A stretch of DNA of 64,000 bases from Fagopyrum homotropicum (GCA_033239125.1 BSWB01000002.1:84254560-84318559); one strand, 5' to 3'; shown: positions 32,877 to 47,826, numbered from the stretch's first letter. Numbers and translations are program-made. Notes: generated by a model from the letters alone, not told the origin.

Positions 32877-34702
32877 TGTTACGTTCAGGATGTGATACAC
32901 AATGGGTTTTAAATTTATATTCTCGTTATATTTATCCTAACTCCTAGCGAACCCGCAGTGTACATGTCGTTTTGTAGTAGGGATAGTATTCCGAGGTCGA
33001 ACACAAAGACTAAGGTGAGATTGATTCAATTTATGATTAAGTTTAGTGAAGATCTAGTTTAAGAAAGAAAGAAATAAAGAAATGAAAATCTCAATTGTTT
33101 TTGGTTGGGTTTTTTTTGGTGATCAAACAAGGATCACAATTCATGCAAAGTAAACAATCAACTAAGCTAACGAATCAACACAAACAAACAAGCTAAACAC
33201 GAGATATGAATCAAAAGAGAGAAGCGATTTTAGGGGTTGGAAATTCCGGTTATGGCATAGGACTCAAGCTATCTAATCATTCCTTGGATAAACTATGATG
33301 TGTTGGGAATAAGTGTTTCTAGATTGGGATCAATCACCGGGTAGGTCTCATGGTCCACTAATCCATTCCTAAGGTCTTATCACCGGGTAGGTCTCTAAGA
33401 ACCTAAGGGACGGAATTCTACACAAACCGGATTGTTACCTAGGGATCTAACCTATCCTTACCGGGTAAGTCTCGAAAGGGTTAGTCCTAAACAACTATCC
33501 TAGCACACTTACTCCAATGGCGGCTTATAAGGCTCACCACTACCTAGGGTTTGTGATCTTTGGAATCTAAGAGTAAGGATTACCGAGTAAGTCTCTCCTA
33601 ACACTTAGTTGCTAACACTAGGTTACCCTAGGGTAGATTTAACTTAACAAACACTTAGGATTTCAACATTCTAACAATCTAAAGCTAGATCCATCAAACA
33701 AGACAGAATCACTGGCTGTTCTACACCTTCCACGGCCGTGGAAAGGCAAGAACAAACCGTGGACTCCAACAGAAACTACGTCCAAGCAAGAGAGTCATCC
33801 AAAGGCTAATCTAAGTCCATCCTATCATAGTCCTAGCCATAACCATTCCTTCCTTACCCTAGAATCACATCTATTTAGCCTACAACATGCATCATAGCAA
33901 TCAAAATCATCAAACATAAAATCATGGCTTCCATTTGCAAGATAATGAAGAGAAAAAGATGAACAAGTGAAGTAAACAAAACCAAGCTGAAAAATGGAAT
34001 TAGAATGACTCACAATCCTTCTTAAATAAGGTTCAAATGGTTCATACAACTCAAGAAATCGATTCCGAAACTCTTCACTACAAAGCTATCAAATTCTATC
34101 AATGGTGTGCTCTTCTTCTTCTTCTCCAATGAAGCTCTTCCTCCAATGGTAGCTTCCTTCTACCTCCTTCTTCCAAGAATCTTCTTGTTGAGAGAATATT
34201 TTTGATTGGATGATAGTGGATAATGGAGAGCTGCTCCCCGATGATTCTCTCAGCCAATGCAGGACCACTTTTATACTACAACTTTGCAAGAGCTGGCCAA
34301 GAGATCGTGACACAGCTGTCACGAAAACTTGGCAAAATCCACGGGTAGAATCACGGCCGTGGAGTGTCAGTGAACCGTGATTTTGTGCTTAAGCTTTGCC
34401 TTTGATCATTAAGCTTCGATTTGGTGCATGGCTTGTGTTGGCAAGATTCCATGAGTCCTCCCTAGCCTTTAGCTTGCATCCTAATGAGCCCAAGGGTGTG
34501 TTATCTTGATGAACGATCCTCAAACGTATCGTTTTAGCTCCTAAATCTCCCAAAATACCTACAAAGCAATGCACAAGTCCGTGTAGACGTCTATCTCGAC
34601 ATAATACGTGAATTGAGTGCAAACGTCGTGAACTAGTGCTAAACCGTGCATGAATGAGAGAGAAATCTATCTAAATGATTACCTAAACCTAAGTCATAAA
34701 TC
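32877..34702 (-). repeat. Athila LTR inside the D 5' LTR
   Basis: Starts TGTTACGTTCAGG (minus-strand LTR end) and carries the four phased motifs at 33334, 33380, 33458 and 33580 plus palindromes near 33700-33770 and 34340-34385. It ends at CATAAATC and lacks the final GTGTTATCA. 34703-34737 is a filler of repeated TATCTAAATGATT copied from the LTR end. No internal Athila sequence is present. Confidence 0.85.
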
Positions 34703-34734
34703 TATCTAAATGATTATCTAAATGATTACCTAAA

Positions 34735-36141
34735 CCCCTGCATGCTTGTAAGCCGCCCCCGCGGCCAGGCCAACCGCCCCTGCGGTTTGTGGTGGGCTGC
34801 AACAATCTTCTTTGACCCGAGCCTTGCTTTTTGACCTCTTCTTCCTTTATAATCTCTTCTTCTCCTCCTCCAGATGAGGGTTTACCCCATTCTCTCTCCT
34901 GTTCTATATCTCTCACGATCTTCCTCTCCTCTCTTCTTGATCTTTGTTGGAGTTTGAGTGAGTTTGTGTGCTTGTGAGCTTGGCTTGGTTGCTGATTGTG
35001 ATGGTTGTTGCTCCTGTGCTTGTGATGGATCCAACCTTGAGGTGTTGATGGAGTTCTGCTCCTGTTTAGGTTCAGTTGGGTGAGATCTCTCTCCTTCTTC
35101 CCTTTCTTTCTTCTTTTCTTCCTTTCTATGCTCTTTCCTTTATCCTTAAGCTTAGGATCCACAAGATTGATCTTGTGGCAACCTTGATTGGCTTCCTTTG
35201 ATGCATATATGTATGTTTATGTATGTATATGGTTGTTGAATAAAGAAGGAGTGAAGAAGATCGAGTAAAGAAGCAAAGGACAGCCGGAGGTGCATCTTCT
35301 GCACACCAGCCGCCCCTGCGCCTCTTCTGGACCACTTCTATGCCGGCTAGGATCCTCCCATGCGCCTCTTCTGGACCACTTCTATGCCGGCTAGGATCCT
35401 CCCCTGCACCACCTGTGAGCCGCCCCTGTGCCTACCTGCATCAGCAAGGTCCTGCACTTGGTTTTGCAGGTGTGTGGTGCTTCTAGGCTTTCCTTAGGAT
35501 GCCTTTGTTCCCTCCTTTCCTTGCGTGACTGTACAGGATCATGCTAGGTGTGTGAGGATGAGTTTTGATGAGGTTATGATCGGTTTATGCCTTGTACGGC
35601 TTTAAGGACTTAGGTTGATGTTAGTTGAGGTTTCTGGTTGAGTATGATCCCTATGGATCCCTATTGTGTGACCCCTTTGATGAATAGAGGTTGATATCTT
35701 TCTATGCCTTATTATTAGGCAGTGCCGTCTCTCAGGATTGGAGGTTGTTTCTGGTTGATTGTGTTTGGGTTGTGTACGAGTTTGAGGTAAGTCCGTAGGA
35801 CTTACTTAGATACCATCCTTATATTGGGTGTTTGCATGAGTGGTCAGTGCTTTATATGTTTTCTATGATAGCATGAGATGTCGTTTATACTGACCTATGT
35901 TTTATTGATTGCCCCGTAAGCGTGGTTGTGATAACCTTTCCCTTTCATCCCGCCGTGGAGACTGGGAGGTTCTTTGATGTTAGGCCAGACTGACTTTACA
36001 GGAAGGGAACAATCCACTCCCATAGGGTACACGGATTGTGTGACCGATACTTGTGCAGCTGGCTAGCAGGCTCAGAGGCGAGGATGTATCGGTCCTCGTG
36101 TCACATACTTTTACACACACACACACACACTTACACACACA

Positions 36142-36218
<77 letters not shown>

Positions 36219-36698
36219 GACTTGAGTGAATTACCATTATATTAAGATGATAAAATGGGTAAATGTGTGATATCATGCTGATGTGTTTATCTTTATATGA
36301 TTGTGTTTGTGCTTATTCATTACTTCATATATGTATGGTTAGCTAACGATTTCATACCGTGTTGTAGATGTTTGCACGTTAGGTACTGCTAAGTGATCTG
36401 GTAGGGTGACAGACCGAGGACTCTCGTACATTAGGTGGTTGGTTTGGGGTTTTTATCTTTCCCTCCTGTGCGAGGAAGATCTTTTGTACATCTTGTGTGA
36501 GGATGTTGTTTTATATACTCGGCTATGATGTTGTTTACCTTTGGTTGTACAGTTTATACATTTTTTATGTATTTGTTTTATATCTGTCAGTGCCATGTTG
36601 TATGGTCCAGTGAACTTGTTGTCAGGCTAGGGTCAAGATCCACTATGAGATCCTAGGCCAATGTGACACTCTAAGTCCCGCAGATTCGGGGTGTTACA
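34735..36698 (+). repeat. 5' LTR of element D, second part
   Basis: Begins by repeating 32707-32876, then continues to CGGGGTGTTACA. It contains a 44-bp direct duplication (35317-35360 and 35361-35404; single in the 3' LTR) and an AC/AT microsatellite. Confidence 0.85.
36113..36217. repeat. AC/AT microsatellite in the D 5' LTR
   Basis: An (AC)n run with two TT interruptions (36113-36170) followed by (AT)n (36171-36217). Its counterpart lies at the same place in the 3' LTR. Confidence 0.95.
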
Positions 36699-36702
36699 GA
36701 GT

Positions 36703-36714
36703 TGGTATCAGAGC
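36703..36714 (+). promoter_or_regulatory. Primer binding site of element D (tRNA-iMet)
   Basis: TGGTATCAGAGC, consensus, four bases after the LTR end. Confidence 0.9.
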
Positions 36715-37009
36715 CTTAGGTTGACAACAATGACACTTGCTACCTGCAATAAGGTCTGATGGGTAAAATAAACAGAACCCGAAAGGGGTCTGACGTTTTA
36801 AAACATTTTTGGTTTTAAGTGTGGTTTTGGGGATAGAATGTACGAGGAGTCGTCACCTTTGCCATGGATCTCTACATCGTAGATATGTATATATATGTGT
36901 ATTATGGATTATGTGGATGTATTATATATATATATATCTATATATATATATATATCGATACATATGGCATATATTTAACCTTATAAGCTTAGGTGCGTAT
37001 AGCCTACAT

Positions 37010-37875
37010 ATGGCTCAGACTACAGTAGTATCTGTAGTGGGACGAGGTAGGGGTACACCCCCTCTTCCTCCAGTAACGCCAAGTCAGGGACCAGTTTCCG
37101 CTGTTGTTTCGCCTATGGCAGATAACGAGTTTGAAGAGGCCGATCATGTCTCCATGAGTAGATTCGAGTTTCAAGAATATATGTGCCAAGTATATGAGGC
37201 TGTAATAACGGGTAGACAAACACCGGATTTACCAACATCGGTGGGACCAACCGAAGCTTCCAGATCAAAGAAGAAACAACTGGTTGAATCAGTGAAAGAT
37301 GAGGTAGGGTCTTCAAGTGGTGAACCGAGCCCGACTTGTGGAAGTTTGAGTAATTCTCGTTTCACACGGACTTCTGGTGAGACGAGGACCTATTACAATT
37401 GTGGAAAGTCTGGACATATATGACCACAGTGTCCAAAATCGCCAGTGACTTGCTTTACCCGTGGTAGACCAGGTCATAGAGCTGCCTTCTGTAACAAGTG
37501 GGAGTTTTATCACAATAGGGTTTTTCTTCTGCCAGTTTGACGGGAGGTGGTCTGAAGACACCTCAGCAGCAGACGCGGGGACAACAGAGAGTCCCGGATC
37601 TTCCTTCTACTCAGGGAGCCATTCCCAGGCCGAGTAGAGGTAGAGGTCGTGGTGGGAGTACCACGGACATCAAAAGAGCTCAGGGTAGAGCCTTTGAGCT
37701 GAGCAGTTCAGAGGAGTCACCCGTACTAGCTGTAGGGATGAGACGTTTATGTCTCAACTGTGGCTATCTAGATCATTTGTGCTCTGAGTGCCCCTTGGCA
37801 CCAATAGCTATCGTCACCTGTGGTGAACTAGGCCATCTAGCCCCTTTCTGTCAACAAGGTAGTGTTTCTTCTTAG
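37010..37875 (+). pseudogene. Element D gag remnant with zinc knuckles
   Basis: A start at 37010 (MAQTTVVSVVGRGRG) leads to 138 codons ending in a stop inside the first knuckle (YNCGKSGHI-stop). Further knuckle-like units follow: CFTRGRPGHRAAFC (degenerate), CLNCGYLDHLCSEC, and CGELGHLAPFC. A separate frame covers 37537-37875. The Retrotrans_gag core expected between the N-terminus and the knuckles is missing, so gag was shortened by an internal deletion of several hundred bases. The surviving parts would at most bind nucleic acid. Confidence 0.7.
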
Positions 37876-40800
37876 CAAGACCTTCCTCTTTCCGGTGCAA
37901 AAAGAGTAGAAGTGGAGGCTATGTCGATGACCTCAGTGATACATGAGGAGCATAGGTCCGAGATTGAGTGATGATATGCAGTGGAGCTTCTGGCGTTAGC
38001 TGTTACATGTACCATTTTCATTAATGGTTTACCTAATAGAGTTTTGTTTGTTGTGATTGCTATGCACTTCTTGTCTTTCGATGCATGCGTTAATAGTTAA
38101 ATGTGGAAATAGTAGAAGGTAGACTTTCCTTTACAGGATTACCGGTTAGGGGTCTGAGGTACCCGCGAGATATGTGATTGTCCCATTTATTTAGGGACTT
38201 GTGTATGGCTTGTAGACTTCTTTGTCATGCCTTAAGTGCATAAGAAGGTCATTATGTGTATGGTTTGGATGAATAGATATCATGCTGTGTTAGATGTCAG
38301 TTGGAAGGTTGTTATAGTCTCTACTGAGATCGATTAGATAGAGGTCTTCTGAGGTTATGACCTTTGAAGAGGCGAGTCTTGTCATTAGTGATGTACGAGC
38401 AACGAGGTTGGTAACACAAGGAGGTGATACTTTATAATGTTATCTCATGAAGGAAAGAGATAGTTCCACGTTGGAGGATATTCCAGTGGTTATAAGCTTA
38501 TAGACGTGTTACTGAACCGTCTAGTTTGCCGCCTTAGCGGAGTGTGGACATTGATATCGAGTTGAAGGATGGTACGGGACTGTTTTGGAAGGCCCATATC
38601 GTATGGCGCCTATTGGAATGTTAGAGCTGAAGAAGCAACTTGAAGAGTTGATTGAGACGGGCTTCACTCGCCCGAGTGTATTTATTGTACGTGTTGACGA
38701 CTTGTTGGGTCAACTTCAGTAAGCAATTTTGTTTTTCAAGATTTCTTTGGGCTCAAGATATCACCAGTTGAGGGTGAGAGAGCAGGATGTGCATAGGATA
38801 GCATTTTGTACCTATTATGGACACTACGAGTTGTAGTGATGCCATTTGGGCTGACAAGATGTGTATAGGATAACATTTCGTACCTATTATGGACACTACG
38901 AGTTGTAGTGATGCCATTTGGGCTGACGAATGCTTTAACAGTCTATATAGAGTTGATGAACAATATCTTCATTGACTTCCTTGATTAGTGGTGGTGGTCC
39001 TCATTGATGACATTTCGGTATACTGTCATGGCAGAGAGGATCAGACCGATCATCCGAGATCAGTTCTGCAGATTTTGAGAGATAGAGGGCTGTATACTAC
39101 GCTCTCTAAATGAGAATGGAGATGCTAGAGGTAGCCTTCTTAGACCATGTTGTCTCTGCTAGTGGGATCATAGTTGATCTAGCGAGGATTGAGTATGTTG
39201 CAGCATGGACGACACTGATGAACATTGAGGGAATAATTAGTTTCTCGGCTCAGCCGACTACTACCAATGCTTGAGGAATGATTTTATATAATTGTGTATC
39301 CACTTACGAGTCTTCTGAGGAAGGCCACCAGAATTGCGTAGTCAAAGCAGTATGCCAGAGCTTTGAAGAGTTGAAGAGACAGTTGACCTCTGCTTCTATT
39401 CTGTTATAATCATAAGGTTTTGGGAATCCCATGATTACGATGATATATCTCAGCTAAGTTTAAGACGTGTATTAATACAAAGGAGTAGAGTCATTAATAC
39501 GTGTGCCTATAGTTAAAGACATATGAGGAGAAACTACCTGACTTATGATCTAGAGTTAGCAGCGCGGGAGTTGAATAACCACCAGTGTTAAGGGCTCGAG
39601 TGGATCAAGACTTCAACCTGGAAATTCCATCTTATTCAGAGAAGTTGAGTGTTGTCGCCGACAACTTGAACAGGAAGACACTTCAAGAGAAGGCAATTGC
39701 GAGACTGGCTATTCAGTCTCAGCTTCAGAGGGATCTAGCTTAGCTAGAGATGAATATACAGTTTCCTGATAAGGATGCCCAGTTATATGCTTTAGAGGTT
39801 CTACCTGGCCTGTTGGATGAGATCTAGTAGAAGCAGGGGACCTGCCCGACCTTGATGAGGTTTAGAGAGAGGATGTCTCATGGTGAAGTACCACAGTTCC
39901 CCAATGGAGTAGATGGAATGCTGAGACACCGTGACCACATTTGTGTACCGCTGACGCAGAGCTGAAACAGAGAATCTTACAGTACACTCACTGTACACCC
40001 TACTCAGTATATCCAGGTACGAGTAAGATGTACCACGAGGTGAGATGATTATTTTGATGACGAAGATTGAAACTGATGTAATCAGATTTGTGACACAATG
40101 CGTGACTAGTTACTAGATCAAGTAGAGCATTACCGACCTGGAGATGAGCTCTACTACCAGTGTTGTAGTGGAGATTAATGGAGCCGATACGTTTCATTCC
40201 TATCTGAGAGACGTGGCAAGTGAGAGGATTGGCGGAGGAGTACACTAGACAGATAGTGAGACTCCATGGTATACCAAGGACAATCATTTTTGATCGAGAT
40301 GGGCGATTTACCTGGAGTTTGACAACAGACTTAGACTACTTTTGGGACGAGTCTACATTTTCCGAATGCGTTTCACCCCCAGACAGATGATCAGTCATGG
40401 AGGACCATCTACACCCTTAAGAACATACTATAAGCTTGTGTGTTGGATTGGAAACATGGATGGTTATATTACCTCCCATTAATTGATTTGTTATGTAACA
40501 GTGATTGACGTGCACCTACTGGGATGGCTCCTATGAGGCATTATATAGAAAGGATGCTGGCTGTATAGTGTCGCTAGAAGTTATATCTAGACAGGAGGCG
40601 TTGACCTCTAAAGTTCCGAGTGAGAGTTCATGACTGATTGAGAGTATCTCCAATGGGGAGACGTCATACGTGTTGCCATAGGAGGAAAACTAATTTTCCA
40701 ATATGTCGGTTTACTGGAGATCTTGATCAGAATTGTAAAGGCAGCATAACAATTAACTTTGCCTATGAGGTTAGAGGGTGTTCGCCTTGTGTTTTATGTG

Positions 40801-41640
40801 TCTCAACTAAGGGAGTATATATCAGACCCGAGACACCTTGTGAGCTATGATGAACTGGTGGTTGAGCCGAACCACACCTTTGTTAAGCATTCGATTACAT
40901 TCCTAAAATGAGATATGAGACGCTTGCATTCGAAAAACATTTCCATATTGAGGACGTAGAGGTCGAGATGAGGCCCTGATGAGGCCACGTGAAAGATTAA
41001 GAATAGTATCCTAAGGAACTATCCAGAGTTTATGTTGAGACAGATCCATCTGTGGGAGCACGAGTAGAACTTAGTGTTATCTTGATGAATGATGTGCTTA
41101 TGTGCTTATATGCCTTGATGTGTTTAAGCCAGGCTAGGTATGATGTGATTTATGATCTTAATAGATCTTGATGTGCTAGCGTGATGTATGTCCTAGCTGG
41201 AGATGATTATTTCCTCCATGCTATCTGAGTACGATTTATATTTAGAGCTGGAGATGGTTCTTTCCTCCATGCTATCTGAGTGTCACTAGGATATAGCTGG
41301 AGATGGTTCTATCCTCCATGCTACTTTGATGAACATAGTTTCAGTGGACATGTTATTCCTCCATACGATGTTTATGAGTATGTTTTGGCTAAAGACGTTC
41401 TTTCTCTATGCCTTGTGATGTGGTATGGCTAGAGATGTGATTCCTCTATGCCTTTGGGTAGTGTTATGGCCCTGTTTCTGGAGATGATGCTTCCTCCATG
41501 TTGATGTTTGAGGTTATAGATTGTTATAGGTGGTGATCGTTTGAATGGAGATGTGATACCTCCGATAGAGAGAGTGAGAGTTATACCTCGGCTTATGGAT
41601 CCAAGAGACTTTGGGATTTTGCAAGTTTTGAGACAAAACG
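37876..41640 (+). pseudogene. Element D pol, heavily decayed
   Basis: No long frame remains, but landmarks appear in order. RT entry near 38600 reads YRMAPIGMLELKKQLEELIETGF. RT palm near 38905 reads MPFGLTNALTVYIELMNN, and near 39000 a broken counterpart of the catalytic region. RNase H end near 39655 reads VVADNLNRKT. Integrase near 40220 reads LAEEYTRQIVRLHGIPRTI followed by DRDGRFT. The integrase tail near 40770 reads RGCSPCVLCVSTKGV in the shifted frame. From about 41200 a tail repeats TGGAGATGGTTCTTTCCTCC units before the polypurine tract. A 72-bp direct duplication lies at 38786-38929. Confidence 0.7.
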
Positions 41641-41659
41641 TTTTTTAGGGGGGGTGAGA

Positions 41660-43670
<2,011 letters not shown>

Positions 43671-43675
43671 TAACT
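43671..43675. repeat. Target site duplication of element D, right
   Basis: TAACT, matching 32593-32597. Confidence 0.9.
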
Positions 43676-43987
43676 GGAAGACGGAGGAGATAGTATCTTT
43701 GGTTGAGTTTTACGCTGAGCTAGTAGTATCGATAGAATCGATAGGTTAGACCTAGTTCTTCCCTTGGTTGAGTTATGTGCACGTGTGATATTATTAGTAG
43801 TTTGTGCCCTGTGCAGGAATGTGCTATATGACCTGATATATCTTGCGATGGTAGTTTGAGTAGATTGTGTGTATAGATTAGAAGGTTTAAGCCTTCTTAG
43901 TTTGAGAGTTCATACCTCGACCTTAAGGAACAAGGAGTTCGACGTATAGCAAGTTTCGAGATGAAACTTGTTTTTAGGGGGATGAGA
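43676..43987 (+). mobile_element. Element C internal 3' end and polypurine tract
   Basis: Non-coding tail ending in GAAACTTGTTTTTAGGGGG (about 43961-43981), the conserved Tekay-type pre-LTR sequence, followed by the C 3' LTR at 43988. Confidence 0.75.
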
Positions 43988-44324
43988 TGTAACGCCCCAA
44001 TTTTTAGGCGCATTTGCGTTTTTATCTCTCCAGCAATTACCAATATTTTTTAATATCTTAAAGATGTTTTAGGAGTATTTTCAAGATGTAAATTAAAATT
44101 TTATGAGTTTATATATTTTATATTTATATATATATATATTCCGTATTTTATTTTACGAAAAGTTTGGGAGTTTTTCCGATCCGAAAATTTCGTTCCGAGG
44201 TTTTTTCGACCGAGTTTATATCTTATTCATTTTGGTTTCCTATTTTCCTTTATTTCTTTTCCTATTTCTCTCTCCCATCTTTCCTTTGTATTGTTTCCCA
44301 ACCCTCTTTTCGGCCTAATTGGCC
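43988..44324 (+). repeat. 3' LTR of element C, first part
   Basis: TGTAACGCCCCAATTTTTAG onward matches 1871-2207 of the 5' LTR. It is interrupted by an Athila solo LTR at 44325. Confidence 0.9.
44320..44324. repeat. Target site duplication of the Athila solo LTR, left
   Basis: TGGCC; repeated at 46130-46134. The uninterrupted C LTR near 2200 has one copy. Confidence 0.9.
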
Positions 44325-46129
44325 TGATAACACGATTTATGACGTTAGTTTATGCATCCATTTAGATAGTTTTTCCCCCCTATTCCTGCATAGTTTGGCA
44401 TTAGTTTATGATGTTTACGTTTGATTCATGCATATTGCCGAGATAGACGTCTACACGAACTATTGTCGGTTTTGTTGGTATTTTGGGGAGCTTTTGAAGC
44501 TTAATCGATACATTCGAGGATCATTCCTCGTGATGACACACTTCCGGACTCATTAAGAGGCAAACTAGGAGCTAAGGAGAATACATAGGACCTAGTTGGT
44601 GCATGCCTTGCACCAACTCATGGCTTGAAGATCAAAAGGAAGCTGAACAGAAGATTCCACGGGTAAGAGGCCGTGGTTTTGGCCGTGATTCTTTCTAGAC
44701 AGCTGTGACAGCTGTTCCACGATCTCCAACTCTTGCCCTTGATGGAGGATATAAGTGGTCCTGCAGGATGATGCTAGGGGATCCTCTCCCACATTCTCTC
44801 ATTCTACAACATTCCATTGGAGGCTACTCTTGGAGGGGAGAAAAAATAGTCTCATTTGGAGAAGAAGAAGAAAAACATTAGTCTTAGAGTTTTTAGAGTT
44901 TTTGAGTCATTTTTGAGTGAACTTGTTGAAGATATTTGCAAGGCTTTGTAAGGAACGAGTTGAACCTTCTTTTGAAGGGTTGTAAGTCTTTCTTAACATT
45001 TATTCAGCTTGTTTTCTTGTTCTACTTGTTTCATCTCTTTCATTTCATTTTTCTTGCTATGGAAGCCATGATGTATGCTTATTGAGTTTGATTGTTAAAA
45101 TGGATGTTGTTGGCTAAATAGTTGAGATTCTAGGGTGATGGAGTGATGGTTATGGCTTGGACTATGATAGAATAGACTTAAATGTATCCTTTGATGAATT
45201 TCTTGCTCGAACTTAACTGCTGTTGAAAGTCACGGGTTGTTCTTCCACTTCCACGGCCGTGGTTCTGATGATCTGCCCGTGATTTTGTCTCTTGTGCTTG
45301 TATTGATAAATCTGAATGTTAGGATGTTAGATTGTTGAATTCCTAGTGTTTGTTAAGCATAATCTAGCCTAGGGTGACCTAATGCTAGCAATCTAAGTGA
45401 GAGAAGAGACTTACCCGGTAATTCTTGATCTTAGGTACCAAAGATGATGAACTCTAGGTAGTAGTGAGCCTCATAAGCCGCTATTGGACTGAGTGTGCTA
45501 GGATTGATGTTTAGGACTTGCCTTCCCGAGACATACCCGGTAAGGAGAGGTTAGACCCCTAGATAGCAATCCGGTTTGTGTAGATTTCCCAACCTTAGGC
45601 TCCTAGAGACTTACCCGGTGATAGGATCTTAGTTGGTGGATTAGTGGATCATGAGACTTACCCGGTGATTGATCCCATTTGAGAAACATTCCTTCCGAAC
45701 ATACCATAGCTAGTCCAAGGTTGATTAGAAGCTTGAGTCCAATGCCATAACCGGAATTCCTAACCCCTAGAATCCGCTTTCTTTCTTTGATCACATATTT
45801 CATGTTTGTGTTGCTTGCTTGTGTTGCTATCTTAGTTGTTCGTTCGATTTGTTAATCTTGCTTGATTTGTGATCCATGCTTGATCACCACAAAACTAACC
45901 CAAAAACATTGTGATTTTCTTTTCTTTATTTCCTTTCTCTTTTCTTAGACTATATTTACACTATCCTTAGTCACTTATTTGATTCGATTTCACCTTAGTC
46001 TTTGTGTTCGGCCTCGGAATACTATCCTTACTACAAAACAACCCATACACTGTGGGTTTGCTAGGAGTTAGGAGAAATATATCGAGTTATAAATTAAAGA
46101 CTTTTGTGCTACATGTTCTTAGCGTAACA
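44325..46129 (+). mobile_element. Athila solo LTR
   Basis: 1805 bp, TGATAACACG to AGCGTAACA, with TGGCC duplications on both sides and no internal sequence, the product expected from recombination between the two LTRs of a full element. The four phased motifs are at 45406, 45528, 45606 and 45653. A palindrome with outer arms lies near 45235-45300. Confidence 0.95.
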
Positions 46130-46134
46130 TGGCC
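46130..46134. repeat. Target site duplication of the Athila solo LTR, right
   Basis: TGGCC, matching 44320-44324. Confidence 0.9.
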
Positions 46135-46358
46135 CTTCTCTCTCCCCGATCTGTGAAGGAGATGCCTCCCATAGCTTCAACCCTACTCAACTATCCTAAC
46201 CCTTTGCCCTTCGCTTCCCTGCGGACCAGTGACAAACCACTCGCCTGCAGCTCACTGTTGCTGACCATTCGGCCTCCCCTTCACTCTGCCTCTACCCTCT
46301 CACTGTCCCAACCTCTCACTCCTATCCTCAATTGCAACCAATATGTCTGCACATCCTC
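46135..46358 (+). repeat. 3' LTR of element C, second part, truncated
   Basis: Matches about 2208-2430 of the 5' LTR and stops at CACATCCT, where element F sequence begins. About 2.4 kb of the LTR is missing. Confidence 0.85.
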
Positions 46359-46505
46359 GCTGTTGTTGTGATTATACGAGTGTGTTGTGGTTATCGAGTA
46401 GAGAGTTGGTACGTTTACGGCGTTTGAGTGGTTACCGAGGTAGTTTTCCCGAGAGTTCTGCTTTATCAAAGTTTCGGGACGAAACTTGTTTTTAGGGGGA
46501 TTAGT
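46359..46505 (+). mobile_element. Element F internal 3' end
   Basis: Short tail ending in TTTCGGGACGAAACTTGTTT and TTTAGGGGGATTAG, the same kind of pre-LTR polypurine region as in C, D and G. No coding sequence. Confidence 0.65.
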
Positions 46506-47207
46506 TGTATCATCCGGAATATTTATTCCGGTTAGTGAGCGAGTTATGGACCTTTCTGCGGGCACGGCTCAGTCTTTCCGCAGGCACGAGGTGCTGAGTG
46601 ACGGGATTTTTATGTCGTATCCCATCCCAACCTTGGGTTACCGCGTTTTTACTTCGACCCCTCGTTATCTTGGGGAGGTGGCTGCCTTGATCCTTGATTT
46701 TCCCCTCAGCCTTAACTCTCTCTCTCTCCTCCCAATTGACTTTCACGTGAAATTGGTACCTTTTGCTCCTTCTTCTCTCTTTGGCTTGGAAGCTCTTGAA
46801 AGCTCTCCATGGTTATCCTCCTTCCTTCTCTTTGGTTTGGTATGCTGTCCAACATACGAGTTTCTACAGATCCGGATGTGTTGAGTAATCTCTCCTCTCC
46901 TTCTTCCCTTTTTCATCTTCTTCTTCCTTGAGCTTGAATGGTGGAAGCCATGGATTCTTAGCTTTCTTCCTCTTTGTATTGCATGTGCTCGGATCTAGAT
47001 TAGATCTGCTGTGTTGATGATGTTGAGTGTGGTGATCAATTTGGATTGGAACAAGCCAGCCTTGAGTGGCCGGGAACACCAAGAACCAGTCGAATAAGAG
47101 CTCGAATCACCTTTTTGGAGTTCGACCGCACCCGCGGCTAGACAGCGCTGCGGGGGCGGCCATGTGCCTGAGCCGCAGGGGGGGCCAGCCTGAGCCGCGG
47201 GGGCGGC
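46506..47207 (+). repeat. Element F 3' LTR, truncated
   Basis: Starts TGTATCATCCGGAATATT after the polypurine tract. It is cut at 47207 by the inverted G element. Its end is rich in GCGGGGGCGGC and AGCCGCAGGGG motifs. The frame at 46486-46884 is not recognised as a gene. Confidence 0.65.
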
Positions 47208-47826
47208 TGTAATACCCCGAATTCGCGGGACTCGGAGTGCCACATTGGGCGAGGATCTCACAATGGATCCTGACCCTAGTCTGGCACAAGTTCATTGGAT
47301 CTTACAGCAAGGCACAAGTAGATTATAACAAAATACATAAAACGGTATAAAATACATCAAAAGGGTTTACAACAACAAATCCGAGTACAAAACAATATCC
47401 ATAAACATCAGATACAAAAGATCCCATATCCCCCGCAACCCTAACGTACAAAAGTCCTCTGCTGGTCACCCCATCTGGCTTACTCTGCAGTCTTCCTAAC
47501 CTACAGATCATCTACAACACGGTATACACTGTTAGCTACAGTAATGAATAAGTATGAAGGTAATAGCACAAACACACATCCACATCTCATACATGAAATG
47601 CCACACACATTTATTTATTATCTTTTCATTTCGTTATTCCATTACTAATTCAACTTATTTTGTAACATTAGGAGCCTCAAGAACCTCGTCCCATCCAACG
47701 TAACACAGGGGTTTTGCATGGGGGTGATCATCACTCGTCCCCCCTGTGAGATCATCTTCAGAGCACCTCCTCCTACCAGCAGGCGGAGCCAAGTGGTCAC
47801 GACTCGTTATAATACACTTGGGCCAT
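47208..47826 (-). repeat. Element G LTR, part 1 (3' end of the LTR)
   Basis: On the minus strand this ends CGGGGTATTACA and resembles the D LTR end (GATCCTAG/GTCAGG segments). The LTR is interrupted by Ath3 at 47827 and resumes at 55911. Confidence 0.8.

Noticed and set aside
36036..36276. Open frames rich in THTHTH and YIYIYI
   Set aside because: Translations of the AC/AT microsatellite on both strands; the same holds at 42977-43403.
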